NCBI GenBank assembly: GCA_903900335.1
Contig: CAIUMP010000021.1
Span: 124,001 to 188,000, forward strand
Reading direction: 5' to 3'
DNA: 64,000 bases
From: an uncultured Ignavibacteriota bacterium
GTDB taxonomy: Bacteria; Bacteroidota; Ignavibacteria; Palsa-1295
The position numbers and the translations under genes were made by a program. Positions 56,692-64,000 of this stretch are shown here, in pieces; the stretch's first letter is position 1; each line of letters begins with the position of its first letter. The notes under the pieces are model-generated. The model was not told the DNA's origin. It saw only the letters and a list, made by a program, of their open reading frames with translations, and did not search any database.

Positions 56692-59202
56692 ATGGCCACG
56701 ATAACCGAGAAGATTCTACCCCGTCAGCTTGAAGATGAAATGCGCGATTCATATATCGACTATTCGATGTCGGTTATCGTTTCGCGCGCGCTGCCGGATG
56801 TGCGCGATGGGTTGAAGCCCGTTCACCGCCGCGTGCTTTACGGTATGAGCGAGTTGGGTTTGGGCGCGAATCGTCCGTATAAGAAGAGCGCCAGAGTCGT
56901 CGGAGAAGTGCTCGGAAAGTACCATCCGCACGGCGATACGGCGGTCTATGATTCGATCGTCCGCATGGCGCAGGATTTTTCGATGCGCTATCCGCTGGTG
57001 CAGGGCCAGGGTAATTTCGGCTCGGTCGATGGCGATTCTCCCGCCGCTATGCGTTACACCGAGGCGCGCATGACGCCGCTCGCGATGGAGATGCTCCGCG
57101 ATCTCGAGAAGGAGACCGTGGATTTCGGCCCCAACTTCGACGACACGCTGCAACAGCCGCTCGTAATGCCCGCGGGCATTCCGAATTTGCTCGTCAATGG
57201 TTCGACGGGTATTGCCGTCGGTATGGCGACGAATATTCCGCCCCATAATCTTACGGAAGTTATTAGCGCCTGCCTTGCCTACATCGCAGATAATGATGTG
57301 ACGAGCCTGCAACTCATGAAGCATATCACCGCCCCGGACTTCCCGACGGGCGGCATCATCTATGGTTACGATGGTGTGCGCGATGCCTACACCACAGGCC
57401 GTGGTCGCGTCATCGTCCGTGCGCGTGCGACGATCACCACCGCGAAGAACGATCGAGAGTCCATCATCATCACGGAAATTCCGTACATGGTTAACAAGGC
57501 GAACATGATCGAGAAGATCGCCGAGTTCGTCCGCGATAAAAAGCTTGAGGGGATTTCGGATATCCGCGATGAGTCAGATAAGGATGGACTTCGTATCGTG
57601 ATCGAGCTGAAGCGCGATGCCGTAGCGAAGGTTGTGCTGAACAATCTCTACAAGCACACGCAGATGCAGACGACGTTTGGCGTCATCATGCTCTCGCTTG
57701 TCAAGGGTGTGCCGCGTGTGTTGGAGTTGCGTTCGATGATCAAGTATTACATCGAGCATCGCAACGACGTCATTCTGCGCAGAACGAAATACGATCTCGA
57801 TCAGGCCGAGAAGCGTGCTCACATCTTGGAAGGCTACATCATCGCGCTCGATAATATCGACGAGGTGATTCAGGTTATCAAGAAGTCGAAAGATGTCGAT
57901 ACCGCGCAGACGCGCCTTATGGCTCGCTTCTCTCTCTCGGAGATTCAAGCAAAGGCAATCCTCGACATGCGTTTGCAGCGCCTAACGGGCCTCGAACGCG
58001 ACAAGATCGAAGCGGAGTATCGTGATCTCATTCAGCTCATTGAACGCCTCAAGACGATCATCGCGTCGCCCCAGTTGCAGATGAAGATCATCGGCGATGA
58101 GCTTGCAGAACTCAAGGCTAAATTCGGTGACAAGCGCCGCACGGAGATCGTCTATGACACGAAGGACTTCACGATCGAAGATATGATCGCCGAGGAGGAT
58201 GTCGTCGTGACGATTTCGCACGGTGGTTTCATCAAGCGCTTCCCGGTCTCCGGCTATCGCAGACAGGGACGTGGAGGAAAGGGTGTCACCGGTGCAGCCA
58301 CGCGCGAGGACGACTTCCTCGAACACATGTTTATCGCCTCGACGCATCACTACATCATGTTCTTCACAGATCGTGGTAGATGCTATTGGCTCAAGGTACA
58401 TGAAGTGCCAGAAGCTGGCCGTACATCGAAGGGCCGCTCCATCGCGAACCTGTTGGAGAAGCCCGCTGACGAACGCATCACGGCCTTCATCAACGTTAAG
58501 CAATTCGACGAAGCGCATTTCGTCACAATGGTGACCGAGCAAGGCACCATCAAGAAGACGGTGCTCTCAGCGTTCGGCAATATCCGCAAGGCAGGAGTGA
58601 TGGCTATCACGCTCGACACCGGCGATAACTTGAAGGACGTTCGTCTGACGAATGGCAATCAGGAGATCATCATCGGTACGCGTGAAGGTATGGCCTGTCG
58701 CTTCAATGAGAAGGATGTCCGCGACATGGGCCGCACCGCAGCGGGCGTGCGTGGCGTGAGGCTGGACGAAGGCGATTATGTTATTGGCATGATCTCGCCG
58801 AGCCGTTCGGGAACGTCCGTGCTCGTCGTCAGCGAAGAAGGCTACGGTAAGCGCAGCGAAGTGAGCGATTATCGCCTCACGCGCCGCGGCGGAAAGGGTG
58901 TCATCACCATGAAGGCGACGGAGAAGACCGGCAAGCTCGTTGCGATCAAGGAAGTCGTAGATAACGACGATTTGATCTGTGTAACGAAGGACGGCCTCGT
59001 CATTCGCCAACACGTTGCGGAGATCCGCGTGATGGGCCGCAACACGCAGGGCGTGCGGGTCGTCCGCTTGGGCGAAGGCGATTCACTCGCCGCCGTCGCG
59101 AACGTCCCCGCAGATGAAGACAAGGAGATCGACGATGCAATCCCAGAAATCACCAAGGGCGTCCCGCCGGAGCCGGATCAGGGGAGTATTTTCGAGGGGT
59201 AG
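56692..59202 (+). CDS. gyrA: DNA gyrase subunit A
   Basis: An 836-residue gyrase A. The N-terminal [21 protein letters not shown] is diagnostic; the active-site tyrosine lies in AMRYTEARM near residue 121. The quinolone-resistance region reads [11 protein letters not shown] (Thr at the Ser83 equivalent, Asp at the 87 equivalent). The C-terminal pinwheel carries the gyrase box-like GRGGKG in [19 protein letters not shown]. Length is normal. Thr rather than Ser at position 83 is a natural variant in many bacteria and does not by itself indicate resistance. Confidence 0.97.
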   Translation: MATITEKILPRQLEDEMRDSYIDYSMSVIVSRALPDVRDGLKPVHRRVLYGMSELGLGANRPYKKSARVVGEVLGKYHPHGDTAVYDSIVRMAQDFSMRYPLVQGQGNFGSVDGDSPAAMRYTEARMTPLAMEMLRDLEKETVDFGPNFDDTLQQPLVMPAGIPNLLVNGSTGIAVGMATNIPPHNLTEVISACLAYIADNDVTSLQLMKHITAPDFPTGGIIYGYDGVRDAYTTGRGRVIVRARATITTAKNDRESIIITEIPYMVNKANMIEKIAEFVRDKKLEGISDIRDESDKDGLRIVIELKRDAVAKVVLNNLYKHTQMQTTFGVIMLSLVKGVPRVLELRSMIKYYIEHRNDVILRRTKYDLDQAEKRAHILEGYIIALDNIDEVIQVIKKSKDVDTAQTRLMARFSLSEIQAKAILDMRLQRLTGLERDKIEAEYRDLIQLIERLKTIIASPQLQMKIIGDELAELKAKFGDKRRTEIVYDTKDFTIEDMIAEEDVVVTISHGGFIKRFPVSGYRRQGRGGKGVTGAATREDDFLEHMFIASTHHYIMFFTDRGRCYWLKVHEVPEAGRTSKGRSIANLLEKPADERITAFINVKQFDEAHFVTMVTEQGTIKKTVLSAFGNIRKAGVMAITLDTGDNLKDVRLTNGNQEIIIGTREGMACRFNEKDVRDMGRTAAGVRGVRLDEGDYVIGMISPSRSGTSVLVVSEEGYGKRSEVSDYRLTRRGGKGVITMKATEKTGKLVAIKEVVDNDDLICVTKDGLVIRQHVAEIRVMGRNTQGVRVVRLGEGDSLAAVANVPADEDKEIDDAIPEITKGVPPEPDQGSIFEG

Positions 59203-59254
59203 CGAAACGGTGATTCAAGGTTACCTGAGGAGGAGTCAATAGCTCTTCGGTAAG

Positions 59255-59286
59255 GCCGCTACTGCAGCAAGTAGCGGCTTTGCTTT
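59255..59286. terminator. Terminator between gyrA and the copper cluster
   Basis: GCCGCTACT (59255-59263) and AGTAGCGGC (59270-59278), loop GCAGCA, followed by TTTGCTTT. It lies between convergent genes and probably works for gyrA. Confidence 0.85.
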
Positions 59287-59293
59287 CCCCATC

Positions 59294-59506
59294 TTAGCTG
59301 ATGGCCTCGATTTGATACCCGGCCTCTACAATAGCCGTCTGAATTTCGTGTGGCGAAAGATGCTCCCCAGTCACGGTTAGAATCTTCGAAGGATTCTTAA
59401 TGTCCACGTTCCATTCTTTGATGCTTGTGATTGACTTTAGGATTGGGGTCACTGCTCCAACGCAGCCGCCGCAATTGATCGTTGTTTTGAACCTCAAAGT
59501 TTCCAT
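59294..59506 (-). CDS. Heavy-metal-associated domain protein (copper chaperone-like)
   Basis: A 70-residue single HMA domain. FKTTINCGGCVGAVTP carries a CxxC motif (CGGC) for one metal ion; the rest has the usual ferredoxin-like pattern to AIVEAGYQIEAI. It lies 14 bases after copA on the same strand and would pass Cu(I) to the pump. The metal is inferred from neighbours. Confidence 0.88.
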   Translation of the reverse strand: METLRFKTTINCGGCVGAVTPILKSITSIKEWNVDIKNPSKILTVTGEHLSPHEIQTAIVEAGYQIEAIS

Positions 59507-59520
59507 GAGTTATCTTTTGA

Positions 59521-61821
59521 TTAGAGTACCAACCGTTTCAGTCTTAAACTGTTAGTTACCACCGAAACCGAACTGAGCGCCATCGCGGCTCCGGCGATCA
59601 TCGGGCTTAGCATAAATCCTGTCGATGGATAGAGCGCCCCAGCGGCAATCGGAATGCCAATAGCATTGTACACGAAGGCCCAGAAGAGATTCTGCTTCAC
59701 TGTTCGAACGGTTGCACGGGAGAGCTTTAGCGCTTTCGGTAATTGACGCAGCTCGGAGGAGATGATCGTCATGTGCGCTACTTCCATGGCAATATCGGTG
59801 CCTTTGCCCATGGCGATTCCGACATCGGCTTGCGCGAGTGCTTCAGAATCGTTAATGCCATCCCCAACCATACCAACGACATGGCCTTCCGCTTGGAGCT
59901 GGCGAATGCGGCTACCTTTGTCATGTGGCAATAACTCAGCTTCAAATCTGTCAACGGAGGACAGTCGAGCCATTGCTGCTGCCGTTGATTTGGAGTCTCC
60001 TGTTAGCATGACGGTTGCTATTCCAAGTTTGCGCAGAGATTCAATCGCATCCGCTGACCCTGACTTAATGGGATCACCAATGCTAATTGCTGCTAAGAGT
60101 TGATGCGAATTGAAGAAGTACACGATGGTGCTTCCGTTGACTTCCTGTTCCTCGATGGGCTTATGGATGGCGTCAGGTATTGTGAGCCCGTGCTCGGCTA
60201 ACAGTCGTGTACTACCGACGAAGAACGTTTGCTCACCGCTTTCTGCCATTACGCCCTTGCCTGTCAATGACTCGAACTTTCTGATACGATGCGGGGAGGC
60301 ACTCCCTTTCAGAGCCAAATATTGCGTGACAGCCTCTGCTAAAGGGTGCTCTGAAGCCCGCTCCATTGAGAATAAGATAGAAGAGTAATGTTCTATCTCA
60401 TCTTGTTCAACATTCCAAATCATGGAAGAAACCTTCGGTGAGCCCTCCGTGATTGTCCCGGTCTTGTCGAGGACTATGGTATCAATTCTGTGTGCAATTT
60501 CCAGGCTTTGTGCGTCGCGAATCAATATGCCGTTCTCGGCAGCCTTGCCCATGCTAACGATCAGGGCCGTGGGTGTTGCCAAGCCAAGGGCGCAGGGGCA
60601 GGCGATAATAAGCACGGTGACGGATGCAAACAATGCCTGCGGAATGAGTGCTATACCGCCAAAGACCATCCACGCAAGAAATGTGAGAACGGAAGCGGCA
60701 ATAACCATGGGCACGAAAATGCCTGCCACTTTATCCACGAGCTTCTCTATAGGTGCTTTGCTGCCCTGAGCTTGTCGCACACGTTTGATAATTTGCGCGA
60801 GAAGTGTTGTGCTACCAACTGCGCTGGCAATAATTGTTAGGCTTCCTCGCTGATTTATGGTGCCAGCGAAGACTTTGCTGCCCTTCTGTTTCTCATTCGC
60901 TATAGGTTCACCGGTCAGCATCGACTCGTCTAAGTACGACTCTCCTTTAAGCACCACTCCATCGACCGGGATTCTTTCACCCGGCCGGATTATTACGCTG
61001 TCGCCGAGCAGAACGCTGGCAACGGGGAAGTCCGCTTCAACGCCATTTCGAATCAAGCGGACGGTAGTTGGCTGAAGGCCCATCAGCTTCTTCAGCGCTC
61101 CGGCGGTTCGATCCTTCGCACCATGTTCAAGCAACTTACCCAACAATATGAAGGAGATGACGACCGCTGCCGACTCGAAATAGATGGGTGGTCCCATTTC
61201 ACTCATGCCAGTAGAGAAGATGCCGGGCGCGAGCGTGTTTATCAGACTAAAGAAGTAAGCAATGCCAGTGCTGAGAGCAACCAGCGTATCCATATTCACA
61301 TTCAAGTGCCGAGCCTGTCTGTAGGCATTGACAAAGAATTGCCGTCCATACCAAAATACGACAGGGGCGGCCAAAGCAAGTTCAACCCACCTGGCAAGGG
61401 GCCATTGCTGGAAGAACATAGCCAGTATCACGAGCGGGACGGAGAGGAGGAAGGCCGTCCGAGTGTTTCGTTTAAGCGACTGGTAGAACTGCTCCTGAGT
61501 CTGGTCAGATCCTTCAGATTCGGGTTTAGCAGCAATAAGGAGATCGTAGCCTGCATTACGCACGGTCTGCTTCGCATCGGAAAGGCTCAAAACTTCCGGC
61601 GCGTAGCTGATCAACGCAGATTGGTTAGCAAAGTTTACGTTTGCACTACGCATTCCCGGCATCGAGCGCAACGCCTTCTCCACGTTCAGCGCGCATGTGG
61701 CACAGGACATGCCCACTACGGGAATCGTGAGTATTGAAAATGGGCCGTCGCCAGGAAACGGGTTCTTGTCCGCGTTCTCTGACTGAGTTGGAGTTTTGAG
61801 CACGGGAAGTTGGTGGCTCAT
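59521..61821 (-). CDS. copA: Copper-translocating P1B-type ATPase
   Basis: A 766-residue copper exporter. One N-terminal HMA domain with GMSCATC at residues 37-43; then eight membrane helices. The ion motif IACPCALGLATPTAL (near 410) with CPC indicates Cu+; the phosphorylation site DKTGTITEG (near 453), the HP pair in SEHPLAEAV and GDGINDSEAL (near 650) are intact. Membrane transport removes copper from the cytoplasm. It follows the AraC-type regulator with a ~90-base gap holding an inverted repeat. Confidence 0.95.
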   Translation of the reverse strand: MSHQLPVLKTPTQSENADKNPFPGDGPFSILTIPVVGMSCATCALNVEKALRSMPGMRSANVNFANQSALISYAPEVLSLSDAKQTVRNAGYDLLIAAKPESEGSDQTQEQFYQSLKRNTRTAFLLSVPLVILAMFFQQWPLARWVELALAAPVVFWYGRQFFVNAYRQARHLNVNMDTLVALSTGIAYFFSLINTLAPGIFSTGMSEMGPPIYFESAAVVISFILLGKLLEHGAKDRTAGALKKLMGLQPTTVRLIRNGVEADFPVASVLLGDSVIIRPGERIPVDGVVLKGESYLDESMLTGEPIANEKQKGSKVFAGTINQRGSLTIIASAVGSTTLLAQIIKRVRQAQGSKAPIEKLVDKVAGIFVPMVIAASVLTFLAWMVFGGIALIPQALFASVTVLIIACPCALGLATPTALIVSMGKAAENGILIRDAQSLEIAHRIDTIVLDKTGTITEGSPKVSSMIWNVEQDEIEHYSSILFSMERASEHPLAEAVTQYLALKGSASPHRIRKFESLTGKGVMAESGEQTFFVGSTRLLAEHGLTIPDAIHKPIEEQEVNGSTIVYFFNSHQLLAAISIGDPIKSGSADAIESLRKLGIATVMLTGDSKSTAAAMARLSSVDRFEAELLPHDKGSRIRQLQAEGHVVGMVGDGINDSEALAQADVGIAMGKGTDIAMEVAHMTIISSELRQLPKALKLSRATVRTVKQNLFWAFVYNAIGIPIAAGALYPSTGFMLSPMIAGAAMALSSVSVVTNSLRLKRLVL

Positions 61822-61844
61822 ACAATGGAGTATCGTAGCTTATG

Positions 61845-61874
61845 TTCAGGGAGTAAACGAGGATCCTCCCTGAA
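61845..61874. promoter_or_regulatory. Inverted repeat upstream of copA
   Basis: TTCAGGGAG (61845-61853) and CTCCCTGAA (61866-61874) form a perfect 9-base dyad, 23 bases from the copA start, in the gap between the regulator and copA. It may be an operator or a structured leader; no T-run, so not a terminator. Confidence 0.45.
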
Positions 61875-61918
61875 TGGATACCTCCAGAACTTACAAGGTT
61901 ATCGCAAAGAGTTACGAA

Positions 61919-62512
61919 TTAGGTTGTTTCCGATTCGCTCGCAGTTGCTACTTCATCCAGCGCAATCCTATGATGCGATTTGAGCTTCTTGAACTGGCTT
62001 GGAGTGAAGCCCGTCTGTTGTTTGAACTGCGCAGATAGGTAAGCGGCACTGCTGTAAGCGAGTCTGTGAGCAATTTCAGCTAAGGTTAGTTCATTGTAGA
62101 TCAGGAGCTCCTTCACCCGTTCTGTCTTCTGGAGTATGACGAACTTCTCGATAGTGGTATTCTCTAAGGAAGAGAAGAGCGTGCTCAAATGGTGATAATC
62201 TTTCCCAAGCTGTGTAGCGAGAGAGGTAGATAGCGTCGTGTGGATGGTTGCAAATCCATCGGTTTGGATTAGCTGGATGATAAGTGTCTTCGCACGCTCG
62301 ACCATAACGGCTTTCCGATCCTCCATCAGGTCGAAGCCCTCAGAGACGAGGAAGGATTTCAGAATTTTCGCATCATAAATTGTTTCATCCTTAAGGCGAA
62401 CCTGACCCAGACTAACTTCTTCTACGGCATAACCTAGGCGGTCAAAAACCAGGTGGACGCTTTTGATACATCGAGCGCAAACCATATTCTTAACATGAAT
62501 GGTTAGCCCCAT
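61919..62512 (-). CDS. AraC-family regulator with N-terminal metal-binding-like domain
   Basis: A 197-residue protein (start ATG 62512; a longer start at 62533 overlaps pepP). Residues about 1-70 form an HMA-like domain with VKNMVCARCIKSV, a CxxC pair as in copper chaperones. Then comes an AraC-type double helix-turn-helix (about 100-185: LTLAEIAHRLAYSSAAYLSAQFKQQTG.., first 20 residues only). It sits directly upstream of copA, so copper-responsive control is a reasonable inference; the same HMA-AraC arrangement occurs in other Bacteroidota to my knowledge. Confidence 0.82.
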   Translation of the reverse strand: MGLTIHVKNMVCARCIKSVHLVFDRLGYAVEEVSLGQVRLKDETIYDAKILKSFLVSEGFDLMEDRKAVMVERAKTLIIQLIQTDGFATIHTTLSTSLATQLGKDYHHLSTLFSSLENTTIEKFVILQKTERVKELLIYNELTLAEIAHRLAYSSAAYLSAQFKQQTGFTPSQFKKLKSHHRIALDEVATASESETT

Positions 62513-62516
62513 ATCG

Positions 62517-63773
62517 CTATTTGGGAATAGCACTCGTTAGGACTTCTGGCTCACCAGTAGTCACATGGATATTGTCCTCGATTCGAACTCCGCCAAAATC
62601 CATCATCCTGTCTACCCTCTCCCAGTTCACAGCGTCTCGATGTTCATCACGCAACTCTCGGTTCTGGAGAAGGACTGGAATGAAGTAGATACCTGGTTCG
62701 ATCGTCACCGTGTACCCAGCGACTAGTGGTAGGTCAATTCGCAAATAGCGAAGACCGAGTTTCTCTTCAGCTTTGCGTCCCGGCATGTAGCCGCTTGCAT
62801 CCCGGACACCAAGTCCCACAAGATGACCCACCCCGTGAGGGTAAAAGAGAGCATGTGAACCTTGTTCAACGAGCGACTGGGGACTTCCTCGCAGGATGCC
62901 GAGATCCACGAGGCCTCGAGCAATGACAAGCGCCGACCCAAGATGAATATCCTTGTACTCCACACCCTGTCTGCATTCGGAAATTGCTTTTACGTTCGCA
63001 TCAAGAACGATCGAATAGATGTCCTTCTGTTCCGAAGTGAATTTCGTTGTGCTGTATGTACGTGTAACGTCAGAGGCATAACCAAGATATTCCGCACCCG
63101 CATCGATCAGGACTAATTCATCCTTACCGAAGGCCCGGTTGGTTGGGGAGAAATGAAGAATGGCAGAGTTGGGTCCACCTCCCACGATACTGTCGTATGC
63201 AGTACGTTGAGCACCATTCCGGAAGAACTCGGCTTCCAATTCGATCTGGATCTCTCTTTCGGTCTTTCCGCTGGTCAGAAGGTGTTGAATTGCAGAATAT
63301 CCCGCCTGAGATGCAGCAGCGGCATGTCGCATCCGATCCAACTCGATTTTGTCCTTGGGACGACGAACCTGATTTAGTTGCTCCCGGACCCTAGCCTCGA
63401 ACTCGTCATCTCTCGGAGAGCTGATAGTCGGCTCGCCGAGGTATGCGATGCGCCTGCCCCTCCGTGATTCAAGCCACGCAGTTAGTGTCGCGATGTCCTC
63501 ACCTTGCTCTTCCACAGCGGCGTACCACATCGCCTCATCAGGTCTTAATCGCTTGTGGAAAGCCGTCCATCCAGTCGTTGGATCATAGGCAAGAGCACTG
63601 TTTGGCTGTTCCTCGTCCGTGAGGTAGAAGTACTCGGAGTGTGCCCGAAAGGGGTAAGTTTGATCTCCACGACCCGGCACGGGCACCTCACTTCCGGAAA
63701 AAATTACGACGACCTCGTTCGTGAGGTTCCACCTGGCGGCTATTGCTTTGCGACGAGCTTCAATGTGTTCCAT
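62517..63773 (-). CDS. pepP: Xaa-Pro aminopeptidase (M24B)
   Basis: A 418-residue enzyme of the aminopeptidase P family, removing an N-terminal residue before proline. Start ATG 63773 is chosen because MEHIEARRKAI is the conserved N-terminus. Metal ligands are seen: Asp in LIDAGAEYLGYASDVTRTY, His in PHGVGHLVGLGVRD, Glu in VTIEPGIYF, Glu in GGVRIEDNIHVT. It is followed by the regulator within about five bases; the copper genes may thus be cotranscribed with it. Confidence 0.93.
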   Translation of the reverse strand: MEHIEARRKAIAARWNLTNEVVVIFSGSEVPVPGRGDQTYPFRAHSEYFYLTDEEQPNSALAYDPTTGWTAFHKRLRPDEAMWYAAVEEQGEDIATLTAWLESRRGRRIAYLGEPTISSPRDDEFEARVREQLNQVRRPKDKIELDRMRHAAAASQAGYSAIQHLLTSGKTEREIQIELEAEFFRNGAQRTAYDSIVGGGPNSAILHFSPTNRAFGKDELVLIDAGAEYLGYASDVTRTYSTTKFTSEQKDIYSIVLDANVKAISECRQGVEYKDIHLGSALVIARGLVDLGILRGSPQSLVEQGSHALFYPHGVGHLVGLGVRDASGYMPGRKAEEKLGLRYLRIDLPLVAGYTVTIEPGIYFIPVLLQNRELRDEHRDAVNWERVDRMMDFGGVRIEDNIHVTTGEPEVLTSAIPK

Positions 63774-63788
63774 AGCGCAAAATAACAA

Positions 63789-64000
63789 TCATTCTGGAGG
63801 AATCGTCTTAGTGATTCTTTGGGATTGACGCAATTCTCCAAGGGCATAGTCTTCGCGCTGAAGCACTGCTGTGGACACCATCCAGCTTCCCTCGTAGTTG
63901 GATGTCTTCATGGGAGAGAGAACAAGGAGCATTATTCGGAGACTTCGGAGCGCGGTGGCCAAACCAGGCTGGCGCCGCTCGAAGGGGATCCGTTGGGTTA
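63789..64000 (-). CDS. C-terminal part of an unidentified protein (runs off the window)
   Basis: On the minus strand the frame is open from the right edge to TGA at 63789-63791, about 69 residues. The readable part includes LRSLRIMLLVLSPMK and YEGSWMVSTAVLQ before the ending TKTIPPE. Another frame is also open nearby, so reading this one as coding is tentative. It would end 15 bases before pepP, which is the spacing of an operon. I do not recognise the family. Confidence 0.35.
   Translation of the reverse strand, partial: TQRIPFERRQPGLATALRSLRIMLLVLSPMKTSNYEGSWMVSTAVLQREDYALGELRQSQRITKTIPPE

Noticed and set aside
61875-61905. MerR/CueR-type operator before copA (ACCT..AGGT)
   Set aside because: Only four matching bases on each arm and the adjacent regulator is AraC-type.
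1-64000. CRISPR array, transposase, integrase, rRNA
   Set aside because: No regularly spaced direct repeats with spacers, and no such proteins or rRNA sequences were recognised in the window.

Overview
The window looks like a chromosomal piece of an uncultured Bacteroidota/Chlorobiota-type bacterium. Evidence: several secreted proteins end in a type IX secretion (T9SS) C-terminal sorting domain, there are DUF4783-, Omp28- and DUF6029-like genes, an Omp85 outer-membrane protein, a Kdo transferase, and a tmRNA whose tag reads ANSYSYAMAA, close to the tag known from green sulfur bacteria. A Kapabacteria/Ignavibacteria-like lineage is my inference; no rRNA is present to settle it.

Layout. 1-10.6 kb is mostly housekeeping: the 3' end of pyrB overlapping pyrC, a DUF4783-like protein, a candidate structured RNA, a giant NtrY-like sensor kinase, lipA, waaA, an amidase and yajQ. 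11-16.1 kb holds a TPR protein and then a minus-strand five-gene operon led by a sigma factor and followed by four exported proteins (two with T9SS tails, one a zinc metallopeptidase). Three of these five genes are interrupted: two by in-frame TGA codons, one by a frameshift. 16.3-25.5 kb has a Rieske protein, a TIR-TolB-TPR protein, a tripeptidyl-peptidase II-like subtilase, tRNA-Phe and a DUF4062-NACHT-TPR ATPase that carries two palindromic repeats translated in frame. 25.7-36.6 kb has a peptide-binding lipoprotein, a 110-bp inverted-repeat element, lysC, an Omp28/DUF6029 pair, an esterase, a polytopic membrane protein and a PemK-type toxin-antitoxin pair.

36.7-56 kb is rich in surface proteins: two T9SS BNR-type proteins, a ~1970-residue SBBP/Ig-like T9SS protein split by one frameshift, an Omp85-family protein, two Opp-type ABC permeases, and an 1190-residue protein with about 42 short glycine-rich repeats. 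It also contains ssrA and a mosaic of palindromic repeats. 56.7-64 kb has gyrA and a copper cluster (HMA chaperone, CopA, HMA-AraC regulator) behind pepP and a gene running off the right edge.

How it fits together: the signal-peptide plus T9SS-tail proteins are probably exported to the cell surface, the copper genes form one minus-strand unit, and the Opp permeases at 48-50 kb may work with the substrate-binding lipoprotein at 26 kb although no ATPase gene is in the window. No CRISPR array, transposase or rRNA gene was seen. Dispersed hairpin repeats are frequent between genes and, unusually, inside genes.
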